Origin: Iningainema tapete BLCC-T55
GTDB taxonomy: Bacteria > Cyanobacteriota > Cyanobacteriia > Cyanobacteriales > Nostocaceae
Length of the DNA: 64,000 nt
NCBI RefSeq assembly: GCF_014698965.1
Contig: NZ_JACXAE010000101.1
Coordinates: 1 to 64,000, forward strand
Reading direction: 5' to 3'
Below the pieces are notes generated by a model that saw only the letters and a list, made by a program, of their open reading frames with translations, was not told the origin of the DNA and ran no database searches. The position numbers and the translations under genes were made by a program. Shown here one piece after another: positions 1 through 9,168 of this stretch (within the stretch, counting starts at the first letter, position 1; the number at the start of each line of letters is the position of its first letter).

Positions 1-1073
1 CGTCGTAAGGGCTTTTCTCCACCTTCTATTCCTGCTGTTTCTTGACTCTTGTTTTTAGGGGGAAGTGAAAAGTTACCACTGAAGCCGTTACCTAATTTTG
101 AGATAATTGTAGGGGAGATAACAACTTTTTCCAAACCCAACGCAAGGATGGCAAGATCAATGTAACGACAGGCATCTGAACCCATAGCTCTGATGATAGC
201 TTCTAGACTGTTCCACTGCGCTCCAGGTAATCGAGATTGTGTTGGTAGATGGTGATGCCATCCTAACATGGGGATAAACCGAACTAAATCGTATGCGGTT
301 ACAAGATTGTCACCTCTAGTAGTTTCTGGAGCAGCAAGGAGCAGGACATTTTTTGTTTTTAAATCATACAATATTGGCTGATTAATATAGGGTAATTCAC
401 CGTAACGTCCACGGAAAACTAAGTCCTGATTTCCGGTGATTTTTTTCACCCATAATTCTCAGCCCTCCCAAGTTTCAAATCGTTTACACATAGCAGCTAA
501 GGCATTGGAACTAGCTATTTTGTTTTGGTAACTAACTATGTCATGAGCAACGTTAAAAAAAGGTACAGATTTTTTGGTATTTTCTGGATCTACAATTGCG
601 CAATTATCAATATCTACATTAGGAAATTTTGTATTTAATTGCGAAATAATATTCAGTAAAGGTATGATTTTTGTTGCACTCCAAAATTGATTTTTATTCA
701 GAGCATTTCTTCCCATCCAATGTGCCTTTATCTTACCATCAGATAAACGACCAACACAAATACAAGCCTCTTTAATATCTGGATGTATAAATTCTAAAGC
801 CTGGGAATAAATTTGAGGTAATTCTCCAAGTTTGGGATAAGGTTGAAAGAGCAATTATACAAGATTTTCTTGATTTTTTAGGCGCTCTGGGTAATTATTA
901 ATATCTTGTTGATAGGGCGAATTTTGCACACCTTTATACAATAATGCTGGGTTGTCAACAGTCGCATTAACTGCCGCAAGTACGAGAAATTATTGGAAAA
1001 TTCGCTCTCTATTCTTACCTGACTCTAGTTTGTGAGGAATAGGGGTACTGTTCAGATTCGATGGATTCGACAT
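1..1073 (-). pseudogene. Decayed serine-hydrolase (beta-lactamase-like) gene, three in-frame stops, runs off left edge
   Basis: Reading the minus strand from the ATG at 1071-1073, one frame stays protein-like to the window edge but is interrupted by TAA at 990-992, TAA at 855-857 and TGA at 459-461. No frameshift is needed. Between stops the peptide is continuous and includes an SATK tetrapeptide (an SxxK serine-hydrolase signature) and an SSN triplet further on, as in penicillin-recognising or beta-lactamase-fold proteins. Each stop is one substitution from a sense codon. The longest intact piece (459-854) has only a TTG start directly after a stop. The family call rests on short motifs, so it is tentative; the decay is seen directly. 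Confidence 0.6.
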
Positions 1074-1122
1074 AAGAGGACAATTGTAGCTTTCTAGACC
1101 ATTAAAACTTTAACGACATTAA

Positions 1123-1290
1123 GTTGCTTTGGCTACGGTGACTAGTTGTTCTATAATAGTAAGTTGGAACTTTAAGTATATTGTACATTTTCAGAAGATA
1201 CAATTATATCGCGCCGTCAACATAGTCAAAGGCTATGCTGAAATTAACATCTATTCTGCTGTTGAAGTAATTTCTTATGAAGAAGAGTAA
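1123..1290 (+). other. Short unrecognised coding-like remnant
   Basis: This stretch lies between an in-frame TAA (1120-1122) and a TAA stop at 1288-1290 and could encode about 53 residues from a TTG at 1129. It ends in a plausible acidic tail (EVISYEEE). There is no ATG, no clear ribosome binding site and no family I recognise. It sits between two decayed genes, so it may be another fragment. Confidence 0.2.
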
Positions 1291-1394
1291 AAAGTTTGAT
1301 TGCGTTGAAATGAAGCGTCACGGTGTCCAAAGAATCTCTGAGCAAACCAAAGATATGACATTGACAGAAATCTGGTCGCATCAGCATCACTCGT

Positions 1395-1742
1395 TTGAGC
1401 GAAGGGGTGGACATGGGCAGTGAACTTAATCAGGTTTGGACGAATTTGATTGACAACGCTATTGATGCCATTGGCGGAGCAGGTATGATTGAAATCGCTA
1501 CGGCTTGTAATCAAGACTACATCCAAGTTCAAATCACTGACTCTGGGGCGGGTATTGCCCCGGAAATTCAATCTCGCGTCTTCGAGCCGTTCTTCACCAC
1601 TAAGTCCGTTGGCAAAGGATCCGGGTTAGGCTTGGATATGGTGCGACGGATTGTTGAAAACGGTCATCACGGTGCGATCGCCTTTGAATCAACTCCCAGC
1701 AAGACTCAGTTTACCGTTTGCTTGCCCGTATCTTCCAACTAA
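1395..1742 (+). pseudogene. C-terminal fragment of a histidine kinase (HATPase_c only)
   Basis: About 115 residues carry the ATP-binding half of a sensor histidine kinase: N box NLIDNAIDAIGG, G1 box DSGAGI, F box FEPFFTTK and G2 box GSGLGLDMV. There is no dimerisation/phospho-acceptor histidine domain and no sensor domain. The only start is a weak TTG at 1395, and an in-frame stop lies just upstream at 1362-1364, so the remaining kinase is missing. The 3' end looks intact. It is most likely the tail of a larger gene whose front was deleted, within a stretch of other broken genes. Confidence 0.7.
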
Positions 1743-1822
1743 GAAGATACCTTAACAGAGTACATACTATGAAGCAGTTGTCAATAAATATATCTCAATA
1801 CTTTATTAAGAATGATTAACCT

Positions 1823-2425
1823 ATGCCTTACAGTAAATTCACTCTAAGCAAAGCTGTAGAGGATTTTCAACTCACAATCGTTGAAGGGGATCGCTTTCTG
1901 CCAGAAATTCCCCCAGTCACTCCTACGCCTTTACTTCAAGATATTCTTAAAGAAACACTCCCTTGGGCGATCGCAGTCAGTAGTGAGAAAGCTCGTTCTG
2001 AAGGCATTATCAATCCCGTATTGCTGGAAGTAAAACGCCAACTTCAAGGACAGATTAGCGTTTTCTCAGGCGAAGAATTCAATGTAGAACCAGAAGCTGA
2101 ACTTACGGGCTATGTTGATTTTCTCATTAGTCGTTCCTCAGAACAGCTATATATTAAAGCCCCTGCAGTTGTGCTTGTAGAAGCCAAGAAGGAAGACTTA
2201 AAACCAGCCTTAGGGCAATGCCTTGCAGAAATGGTTGCAGCTCAACGCTTTAACCAAAAAAAGCAACAACCTATTTTAACGATTTACGGAACCGTAAGTA
2301 GTGGTACAGTTTGGCGGTTTCTGAAGTTAGAAGGGCAATGCGTATCTATTGACTTGACTGATTACCCCCTCCCGCCAGTTGAGCAAATCTTAGGCTTTCT
2401 CGTTTGGATGGTAAAGGCTGGATAA
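1823..2425 (+). CDS. Uncharacterised PD-(D/E)XK nuclease-like protein
   Basis: A 200-aa protein of a type common in cyanobacteria and usually left as hypothetical. The middle contains GYVDFLISRS followed about 25 residues later by VLVEAKKED, the spaced D...ExK pattern of a PD-(D/E)XK nuclease-like core, then a helical GQCLAEMVAAQRFN segment. There is no signal peptide or membrane segment. It is soluble and probably nucleic-acid related, but function is inferred from the core motif only. It starts at an ATG after an A/T-rich leader. It precedes a Uma2-family nuclease-like gene on the same strand, but a 150-bp gap argues against tight coupling. Confidence 0.6.
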   Translation: MPYSKFTLSKAVEDFQLTIVEGDRFLPEIPPVTPTPLLQDILKETLPWAIAVSSEKARSEGIINPVLLEVKRQLQGQISVFSGEEFNVEPEAELTGYVDFLISRSSEQLYIKAPAVVLVEAKKEDLKPALGQCLAEMVAAQRFNQKKQQPILTIYGTVSSGTVWRFLKLEGQCVSIDLTDYPLPPVEQILGFLVWMVKAG

Positions 2426-2499
2426 TCTAGTATAGCTGATGATGTCTAAAAATCATCATGAAATCATTAATGTTACACAAACGGCAATATGGAATGGGC

Positions 2500-2577
2500 A
2501 TGGTTGTTGAACCAACCTTTTACAATAAAGCTATAGAAATCAAACCAGATCACCACCAATTCTTTAGGAAATACTAA
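2500..2577 (+). pseudogene. TPR-repeat scrap
   Basis: A 25-codon frame ending at TAA 2575-2577 reads FYNKAIEIKPDHHQ near its end, which matches the second helix and linker of a tetratricopeptide repeat. Nothing else of a TPR protein remains. It abuts the next gene's ATG and is best read as residue of a lost gene. Confidence 0.4.
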
Positions 2578-3210
2578 ATGTCTCTAACCATTCCTCAAGA
2601 AGGAAAGATCCTACTTAAAAACGTCAGTTGGCAGGAGTTTGAAGATATTCTGGTTGAAATGGGTAATAATCGCCCAACTAGAATAGCATACGACCGAGGA
2701 AATTTAGAAATAGTTATGCCACTGCCAGAACATGAATACTTTAAAGATATTATCAGCGACTTAATTAAAGACCTGGCAGAGGAACTGGATCTCGATTATG
2801 AATGTCTAGGTTCAACTACATGGAAACGATTTGATCAGCTTGCAGGTGTAGAACCAGATAACTGCTTCTACATCCAAAGTGAAAGTTTGATTCGGAGTAA
2901 GTTGCCAAATATCGATTTAGATTGCGCTCCACCACCAGACTTAGCACTAGAAATTGATATCACTAGCAAATCAATAGATAGACAACCAATTTATGCGCGT
3001 CTGCGTGTGCCAGAAATTTGGCGTTACGATCAAGGCATAATACAAATCTATCATCTGCAAGCAGGAGAATATAAAGTTGCCTCTAGCAGTTTGGCATTCC
3101 CTAAATTTCCGGTTGAGGAAATCCCTGATTTTATCCAGCAAAACATGAATCTTGGTAGAAGGGCTTTGCGTAAAGCCTTCCGCGCTTGGGTGAAAAACCT
3201 ATTTGCATAA
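2578..3210 (+). CDS. Uma2 family endonuclease-like protein (DUF820)
   Basis: This is a 210-aa protein of the large cyanobacterial Uma2/DUF820 family, which has a restriction-endonuclease fold. Recognisable parts are the N-terminal VSWQEFEDILVEMG and YDRGNLEIVMP segment, the TTWKRFDQLAGVEPDNCFYI block, and the core PPDLALEIDITSKS (D and E of the PD-(D/E)XK site) followed by R-x-P-E-I-W-R-Y. The family is found in dozens of copies per cyanobacterial genome and its biological role is unsettled. The ATG is directly preceded by the stop of a small remnant. Confidence 0.85.
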   Translation: MSLTIPQEGKILLKNVSWQEFEDILVEMGNNRPTRIAYDRGNLEIVMPLPEHEYFKDIISDLIKDLAEELDLDYECLGSTTWKRFDQLAGVEPDNCFYIQSESLIRSKLPNIDLDCAPPPDLALEIDITSKSIDRQPIYARLRVPEIWRYDQGIIQIYHLQAGEYKVASSSLAFPKFPVEEIPDFIQQNMNLGRRALRKAFRAWVKNLFA

Positions 3211-3272
3211 AAAGGGAAAACATGCATTAATACCAGATGCTTCCCCTTAGTAATCAGTTATTTAGTTAAAAA

Positions 3273-5066
3273 CTATATTTGTAACGCAATTAGACGTGTA
3301 TATAAGCCATTATACTGTTGCAATAACTGATGGTGATTGCCAATTTCAACAATCCGCCCTTTATCTAAGACAACAATTCGGTCAGCGTTACGGATTGTGG
3401 AAAGTCGATGGGCGACTACAAAAGTTGTACGGTTCTTCATCAAGCGTTCAAGTGCCTCTTGAATCATAGCTTCTGATGCGGTATCTACCGAAGCTGTTGC
3501 TTCATCCAAAATCAACACTTTAGGATTGCGAACCAATGCACGAGCAATGGCGAGGCGCTGGCGTTGCCCACCTGAGAGTTTTGCACCGTTTTCACCAATG
3601 AGGGTGTCAAGTCCTTGAGGTAAATTGAAGATAAATTCATGAGCATTAGCATCGAGTATGGCTTGTTGTAATTGCTGTTCGCTCACCCCAACTGAACCAT
3701 AAAGAATATTGTCTTTTATACTACCTTCAAATAGAATTGTTTCCTGGGGAACTACCGATACAAACTGCCGATAAGTTCTCAAATCCAAAGTGTTCATATC
3801 TTGACCATCTAGCTCAATCTGTCCTTTTGTTGGTCGAAGAAAACCAATGATAAGATTAAGCAGGGTGGACTTTCCGCCTCCTGAAGGTCCAACAAAGGCA
3901 ATGGTTTCGCCAGCATTAACCCTCAAGCAAATATTATCAATTGCCGGACGCTCGTGATTAGGATAAATAAAACTGACACCATCAAAGAAAAACTCTCCCT
4001 CAACAGAACTGACTTGGTGCTTACCGTGATTTAATTCTAGGTCAGGACACTCGATAATTTCACCAACTGATCGCAACGACTCAAAACCCGTACCAATTTG
4101 CGGCAATACTGCTAGTATCTGGAGAACGGAGTTAGCTAATGTATCAAAATAACCTGTGAGCAGCACTACATCACCTGCGCTCAGACCCATTTTACCACTA
4201 TAAGCCAAATAAGCAGAACTCACCAGACAGATTGTATTGAAAAGACGCATAGTAACCCAACTACACGCACCAGTAAAAGCGTTAATGCCATCTAGCCGCA
4301 TTGCCGCTTCTTTGACAGAGTAAAGCCGCTGCTGTGTTCGTTGAATTTCTGTTTCTTCAACCCCATGCGCCCGTGTCACCGGCACTAGCTTAATCATCTC
4401 AATTAAGTGAGCCGACATCACCTCTTTTTGTTGGCGCAAAGCGTGATTGGAGTCTTGAATTGGTGCTTTTAGTACCTGCGCTAAAAGCACTGCCATCGGA
4501 ACTGTGGCAACGAAGAATAGCAAGAACCAAGGGGCGCGTGTGGCAGTGACTGTAACAGCAACTACAATTGTCAATAAAGCTGAAGGCACAAATTGAAAGA
4601 TGTGACTAGCGAGTATCTGAATTTCTTCCACATCTTTTAAAAGCTTGGCTTGCAGCACTCCTGTACTGCGTTGCTGGTAAAATCCAATAGAAAGCTGCTG
4701 CAACTGACGTGTTAAAGCGTCGCGTAACCTCGTTTCCATTTGGCGGGTGACTGCACTCAAGGTCATTATGTACAGATACTGCATGGGAATATTCTGTACA
4801 AGAGATAATGCTAAAATAGCCCCGTTTAGCCACAGTTGTCCTAGTGTATGCTGTTGAGGGCGAGAAATAATATCAATAATATTAGCAACAACAACCGGAC
4901 GAATCCACTCCGGACTATATTTGATCACATAGTACACCATCGCCAATACCAGCTTATGCCAGTCATAGCGATAGAGCAGAAGTAGCGTTTTAAAAGGAGC
5001 ATCACTGCGATAGGATGATAATAGCAGTGTTTCGTCAGATTGTTGAGCGCTTTTTAGTCCGTTCAT
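3273..5066 (-). CDS. ABC exporter, fused permease-ATPase (half-transporter)
   Basis: A 597-aa type I ABC exporter half-molecule that acts in the inner membrane as a dimer. Residues about 35-330 form the six-helix membrane domain. The nucleotide-binding domain has Walker A GPSGGGKST (393-401), signature LSGGQRQR (497-504), Walker B VLILDEA (about 517-523) and the H-loop AHR (552-554). Length is typical. The substrate cannot be told from sequence. It lies on the same strand as, and 180 bp downstream of, a TetR-type regulator, so the exporter may belong to that regulon. The gap holds a dispersed repeat (5154-5213). Confidence 0.9.
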   Translation of the reverse strand: MNGLKSAQQSDETLLLSSYRSDAPFKTLLLLYRYDWHKLVLAMVYYVIKYSPEWIRPVVVANIIDIISRPQQHTLGQLWLNGAILALSLVQNIPMQYLYIMTLSAVTRQMETRLRDALTRQLQQLSIGFYQQRSTGVLQAKLLKDVEEIQILASHIFQFVPSALLTIVVAVTVTATRAPWFLLFFVATVPMAVLLAQVLKAPIQDSNHALRQQKEVMSAHLIEMIKLVPVTRAHGVEETEIQRTQQRLYSVKEAAMRLDGINAFTGACSWVTMRLFNTICLVSSAYLAYSGKMGLSAGDVVLLTGYFDTLANSVLQILAVLPQIGTGFESLRSVGEIIECPDLELNHGKHQVSSVEGEFFFDGVSFIYPNHERPAIDNICLRVNAGETIAFVGPSGGGKSTLLNLIIGFLRPTKGQIELDGQDMNTLDLRTYRQFVSVVPQETILFEGSIKDNILYGSVGVSEQQLQQAILDANAHEFIFNLPQGLDTLIGENGAKLSGGQRQRLAIARALVRNPKVLILDEATASVDTASEAMIQEALERLMKNRTTFVVAHRLSTIRNADRIVVLDKGRIVEIGNHHQLLQQYNGLYTRLIALQI

Positions 5067-5153
5067 TAGGGTATGATTTAATCTATCTACTCATAGCAAA
5101 TTTGATACCACTTTAGCTACCTCTTTTTCGGACTGAAGAATCGGCGCTAGTTC

Positions 5154-5213
5154 GTAGTCGGGGCTTTAGCGCTGTAGACGCGGAGCGGCTTCTCGGAGAG
5201 TAGCGCTTACTAC
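5154..5213. repeat. Dispersed GTAGTCGGGG-type repeat
   Basis: A roughly 60-bp GC-rich block begins GTAGTCGGGGCTTTAGCGC and ends GCGCTTACTAC, with the heptamer TAGCGCT occurring twice. It is markedly GC-richer than its surroundings and resembles the intergenic repeats typical of Nostocales. It lies between the exporter and the TetR gene. Confidence 0.55.
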
Positions 5214-5246
5214 AAACTCATTTTACCCCTCAATTTTTGGTTGACA

Positions 5247-5909
5247 CTAAATAGCGTCATGTTCGGTTTTCTTTATCGCTGCCAACACAAATTGAATTGC
5301 TGCTTCTTTGTGCTTTTCTACCATTTCTGGGCTAAGACGATCTATTTCAGGGGTCAAGTGTTTCCAATTTTCGTGTACTGTGAAGTAGAAAATGGAAACG
5401 CCAAGGATATGATTTAAAGTTAAGAGTGGATCGAGAGGACGAAAACATCCTGTTGCCATCCCACGTTCTAAAATTTTGAACATGTGTTCATATAAACTCC
5501 ACCAGTTACCTTGCTTGAAATACAAACCTTGATTTTGACTGGCTTCTTGAAACCAGAGCATCTGGCGATGGGGATTGGTGGCTTCGTAAGCGATCGCTGT
5601 CTGAATCACATGGGCGATTGCGTCTTCCGGCGATAAATGATCGAGGTTCAGTTGACTAACCATTGCTTGAACTTCATCAATCGGACGCTGCAATACCGCT
5701 TTGTACAAGTTCTCTTTGTTCTCGAAATAGTAATGAATTGTGGCATTTGTAATGTTGGCGGCATCGGCGATCGCACTTAGCCTAGCACCTTTAAGTCCGT
5801 GCCGAGCAAACTCCAACTCTGCGGCATCCAGAATCTGCTGCTGCGTTACATCCGCATCCCGAACCTGCCGTACCGATTTTAACTTCCGCGAATTTCCCGA
5901 TTTCACCAC
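5247..5909 (-). CDS. TetR/AcrR family transcriptional regulator
   Basis: A 220-aa regulator. The N-terminal helix-turn-helix (residues about 22-70) contains the classic TetR signature NATIHYYFENKENLYKAV. The C-terminal ligand-binding domain is helical and of usual length. It is transcribed away from the Rieske oxygenase operon. The 127-bp divergent region contains a perfect 24-bp palindrome (5998-6021) that is the obvious operator. The first codons are GTG GTG; no ATG is available in frame, so a GTG start is assumed. The likely role is ligand-relieved repression of the Rieske/AbrB operon and perhaps of the downstream ABC exporter. Confidence 0.9.
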   Translation of the reverse strand: MVKSGNSRKLKSVRQVRDADVTQQQILDAAELEFARHGLKGARLSAIADAANITNATIHYYFENKENLYKAVLQRPIDEVQAMVSQLNLDHLSPEDAIAHVIQTAIAYEATNPHRQMLWFQEASQNQGLYFKQGNWWSLYEHMFKILERGMATGCFRPLDPLLTLNHILGVSIFYFTVHENWKHLTPEIDRLSPEMVEKHKEAAIQFVLAAIKKTEHDAI

Positions 5910-5997
5910 AGCATCACAATCATACCATTTGCCTTTTCAATACTACCAACAGATGCTTGAGTATGACGCCAGTTGACTACGTACTAACCTAACGCTA

Positions 5998-6021
5998 AAC
6001 TTACTAATTAATTAGTAAGTT
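5998..6021. promoter_or_regulatory. Perfect 24-bp palindrome, probable TetR operator
   Basis: The half-site AACTTACTAATT is followed immediately by its exact reverse complement, with no spacer and no mismatch. It lies in the divergent region, 15 bp before the Rieske gene's ATG (6037) and about 90 bp from the TetR start. Size and symmetry fit a TetR dimer operator. Occupancy would block transcription of the oxygenase operon. Confidence 0.75.
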
Positions 6022-6036
6022 AAATCTGAGGTATTT

Positions 6037-7077
6037 ATGACTATGCTTCCTGGCGTACCGTGGCTGTTAGCACATCGCTCCATGCTCAAACCCAATCAGC
6101 CCATGAAAGTTTCGCTCTACGCTAATGACTACGTTCTCTGGCAAGACAGCCTCGGTAAAATCAGTTGCCTGCCCAACGCCTGTCCCCACATGGGTGCAAT
6201 GCTTTCGGAAGGATGGTGTGTAACCAAACCAGATGGAAGTAGTGTAGTGGCTTGTCCCTTTCATGCGTTGGAGTTTGATAGCGCTGGTTGCACTGTTTTA
6301 CCGGGTTCCAACAAACCAACTAAATCCTTAATCGAACCATTAGAGTTAATCATTCAAGGAGACTTTATTTGGTCCTACGGAGGAGAGGAGCCGAAAGCCC
6401 CCATCCCAACAACTCTAAATGAGATTGCATCTGAATACGAATTTGTTGGTTATGTAGCAGATATCAGCGTCAAAACCGATCTCCTCACCATGCTGCTGAA
6501 CATGCACGACTACAACCACCAAAATGGCACTCATCGCCCCTTATTCGAGATTGAAGAAGTGCAATTTAACCAGTTTATTGACGATGGACATCATTCACAT
6601 GCCTACTTTGATCTGCCAAGAACTAAACCTACACTGAGCGACATCCTTAAAAACCCAGGACTTCTTGTACTGCCCAAAGTGATTCAGGTACATTTAGAAA
6701 ACTGTTTCCCGTCAATGGTAATTGTACATGCACACAGTCCAATGGCAACCGTTAGAGAATGTCATTTATTTGTCCCAGAATCACCAAATCACACGCGCAC
6801 CTACGTTCTTGTGTTTATGAAGGTACACAATCCCATCTTTCATCTATTCAAAAGAAATCTTCTACATCTTGCCTCTGTAATTGTTAAGCAGGATGCTGAA
6901 ATTTTAGAGAAACTTTATAGTAACACACCTCAACACATTAAGCTCAATAACGAAGTGGGGATGGAATGGGTACGGCGAAATTTTGAAAGTTTCCCGACGG
7001 TGGTGCAACCAAATCTTTCTCGAGCAGAAGTTAACTATAACTTTGAGCAGCTGCATGTAGGAACGAGATCGCGCTAA
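6037..7077 (+). CDS. Rieske non-heme iron oxygenase, alpha-subunit type
   Basis: A 346-aa oxygenase. The N-terminal Rieske domain binds a 2Fe-2S cluster through C49-P-H51 and C73-P-F-H76. The catalytic domain shows the mononuclear iron motif N155-x2-D158-x2-H161-x4-H166, the usual bridging Asp and two His ligands. It would oxidise a small, probably hydrophobic substrate with electrons from a separate reductase not seen here. An ATG follows GAGG. It is first in an operon with an AbrB-type membrane protein (1-bp gap). Expression is probably controlled by the divergent TetR protein through the palindrome upstream. The substrate is unknown. Confidence 0.88.
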   Translation: MTMLPGVPWLLAHRSMLKPNQPMKVSLYANDYVLWQDSLGKISCLPNACPHMGAMLSEGWCVTKPDGSSVVACPFHALEFDSAGCTVLPGSNKPTKSLIEPLELIIQGDFIWSYGGEEPKAPIPTTLNEIASEYEFVGYVADISVKTDLLTMLLNMHDYNHQNGTHRPLFEIEEVQFNQFIDDGHHSHAYFDLPRTKPTLSDILKNPGLLVLPKVIQVHLENCFPSMVIVHAHSPMATVRECHLFVPESPNHTRTYVLVFMKVHNPIFHLFKRNLLHLASVIVKQDAEILEKLYSNTPQHIKLNNEVGMEWVRRNFESFPTVVQPNLSRAEVNYNFEQLHVGTRSR

Positions 7078-7078
7078 T

Positions 7079-8302
7079 TTGGATGATAAGTTAATTTTCG
7101 TAAAGCCCGTGTTGTTCAATCAAAACTTAAGCGCCACAACTCCAAAAGATGATATTTTACATGATAAACCTATATTAGTCAAGCAATTAATTGTCCTGAG
7201 CTTAGAGATGCTTTTGGCATTTCCTCTGGGTTTAGCCTTGACACGATTCAACAGTGGCGGTATTGCCTGGTTATTTGGCGGGATTGCTGCTGGTGCAATG
7301 GTGTTTCAGGGGTGTCGATTCTATGACTATTCACCCAAACAGAACCGAACCGCTAGAAAAGTGGGAATGGCACTAGTAGGGTTGAATGTAGGCTTTGCGA
7401 TCGCTCATGGTAATTTTGCCAGTGTTGTTTCTGCCATTCCTATTTTTGCCGTTCTCACCTTTTTCCTACTGCTGTGTGGTAGCTTAATTGGATATTTTTA
7501 CTCCCGCCTCAGCCAAACCAACATATTAACAGCAATGTTGGCTACAGTACCTGGTGGCGTAGGACCGATGTCATCGATCGCCGCCGATTATAACAAAAAC
7601 GTCACCCTAGTAGCTCTAGTTCAGTCACTGCGCGTTACTACAGTAGTTCTTCTCATTCCATTACTTGCCAGAACAATTTCAGGCACACAGATTATACCAC
7701 AAACATTCAACCTGAGCAACGCTTTACTCAATCTTGACCTTTCTCATCTGGGCTTACTCTTTTTCGCACTGCTAATAGGTGGATTAGGAATTTATCTTGC
7801 CACATCATTAAAAATTCCGGCCAGCGATTTTTTTGGTGCATTAGTAATTGGTATAGCGTTTAATCCTTTAGTTAGTAGCTTGCCGTTTGTAGACGCTATC
7901 AACTTTAGTCCCCCACCATTGGTCAACTTAATTGGACAAATGCTGCTAGGAATTACAATTGGTGAGTATTGGGGTAAAAAACCCACTTTAGATAAGAAGA
8001 TCATAGGCTATACATTCTTATCTGTAGCAATGACGCTCGTCGCTGGGTTAATTGCTGCTACGCTTGCCTGGGAATTAACATCTTGGGACTGGTTAACCTG
8101 CTTATTAGTAACAGCACCAGGTGGTTCTGCGGAGATGATTTTAGTTGCCTTGGCATTGGATCATAATGTAGAAATAGTGACAGGTGGTCATTTAGTCCGA
8201 CTCATCGCTATTAACGCCTCTCTGCCACTTTGGGTATTTTTATTTCGCCATCTTGATAACCAAGCTTCAGAACCAGCTGAGGTTTTTGAACAGAAATGTT
8301 GA
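7079..8302 (+). CDS. AbrB family membrane protein (AbrB duplication, putative transporter)
   Basis: A 407-aa hydrophobic protein with about ten membrane segments. It carries two related halves with repeated VPGG-like turns: TVPGGVGPMSS in the first half and TAPGGSAEMIL in the second. This is the hallmark of the duplicated AbrB/PF05145 membrane family, sometimes labelled ammonia monooxygenase. It is unrelated to the AbrB DNA-binding domain. The start appears to be TTG at 7079, one base after the Rieske stop. The nearby ATG at 7083 is out of frame. Coupling to the oxygenase suggests it moves that enzyme's substrate or product; this is inference. Confidence 0.8.
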   Translation: MDDKLIFVKPVLFNQNLSATTPKDDILHDKPILVKQLIVLSLEMLLAFPLGLALTRFNSGGIAWLFGGIAAGAMVFQGCRFYDYSPKQNRTARKVGMALVGLNVGFAIAHGNFASVVSAIPIFAVLTFFLLLCGSLIGYFYSRLSQTNILTAMLATVPGGVGPMSSIAADYNKNVTLVALVQSLRVTTVVLLIPLLARTISGTQIIPQTFNLSNALLNLDLSHLGLLFFALLIGGLGIYLATSLKIPASDFFGALVIGIAFNPLVSSLPFVDAINFSPPPLVNLIGQMLLGITIGEYWGKKPTLDKKIIGYTFLSVAMTLVAGLIAATLAWELTSWDWLTCLLVTAPGGSAEMILVALALDHNVEIVTGGHLVRLIAINASLPLWVFLFRHLDNQASEPAEVFEQKC

Positions 8303-8363
8303 GCGCAGTCCCTACCTATACTATTCTATTATTGATGTATTTATTTTATAACGAGATAGGTGA

Positions 8364-8726
8364 GTGACTCTGTTATCAGATGATAAGATTTATCAGAAAA
8401 TCGGTAAAATAGTCGCACAGTTTGACCTGTATAAATGTGACGAATGTGCTATTGCTGTGATGCAGTGGTTACAAGAAAATGGTATTGAGGGGAAAGTTAT
8501 TCTCATTAAAACGAAAAAGCGTAAGGAGTATTATATTCTGAGTACGCGCTTAGAACGACGCGGCATAAATCAGTCAATTACACTCAATGGTAAACATTAC
8601 GGTGTAGAGGTTCGCGGTCAAGTATTTGATAATCTCTCAACGGATGGATTAACAAGAGAAGATTGGATTAATGATTTTCACTGTCCAAGTGAACAATTTA
8701 TCATTGAGGAATTGCCGGAGTTATAA
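8364..8726 (+). CDS. Papain-fold toxin domain protein (Tox-PL-2-like)
   Basis: A 120-aa single-domain protein resembling papain-fold toxin 2. The probable catalytic set is Cys25 or Cys28 (YKCDECA), His78 (GKHYGVEV) and Asp89/Asn90 (VFDNL), in the Cys-His-Asp/Asn order of papain-like folds. The C-terminal end (DWINDFHCPSEQFIIEE) is also characteristic. There is no secretion or trafficking domain, so it is a stand-alone toxin or a detached toxin tip. The start is GTG. It is followed 33 bp later by a small acidic protein that is its likely immunity partner. The target is unknown. Confidence 0.75.
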   Translation: MTLLSDDKIYQKIGKIVAQFDLYKCDECAIAVMQWLQENGIEGKVILIKTKKRKEYYILSTRLERRGINQSITLNGKHYGVEVRGQVFDNLSTDGLTREDWINDFHCPSEQFIIEELPEL

Positions 8727-8759
8727 AATAGTTCCATCAATCATAATGGGAGGTTTGAT

Positions 8760-9146
8760 ATGGGCGGACTGTGTGAAGTTTTGCAAAAAATTAAGACAAA
8801 GCCAGGGATGTATATTGGTAGGGCTTCTGTGAGTGATTTATTTCATTTTCTAGTTGGATATGAATTTGCTAGGGGAGAGTTGGATATTGAACCCACAGTG
8901 TGGGAGGATGATTTCCATGAGAATTTTCAGCCTTGGGTGCAGAAAAAATATCATGTGTCAACTTCTAACTCTTGGGCAAAGATAATTATGCTTCATTGTG
9001 GCAATGAGCAAGAGGGTTTTAATGCTTTCTATCGGTTGTTAGAAGAGTTTCAACACCGGGATAAAAGTTTAGACGGCGATTGGTTTGAGCAAATGAAAAG
9101 AAAACAGGATGAAAAAAAGAATGTTGAGATAATTACAGGTAGTTAG
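8760..9146 (+). CDS. Probable immunity protein partner of the papain-fold toxin
   Basis: A 128-aa soluble protein that opens with KIKTKPGMYIGR and continues with a WAKIIMLHCGNEQEGFNAFYRLLEEF segment. The C-terminus is lysine-rich. I do not know a named domain for it. A strong GGAGG lies just before the ATG. Position right after a papain-fold toxin, small size and co-orientation suggest it neutralises that toxin. This is inference from context and no interface can be read from the sequence. Confidence 0.55.
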   Translation: MGGLCEVLQKIKTKPGMYIGRASVSDLFHFLVGYEFARGELDIEPTVWEDDFHENFQPWVQKKYHVSTSNSWAKIIMLHCGNEQEGFNAFYRLLEEFQHRDKSLDGDWFEQMKRKQDEKKNVEIITGS

Positions 9147-9168
9147 CATACATAAAAGGATACTGTAG

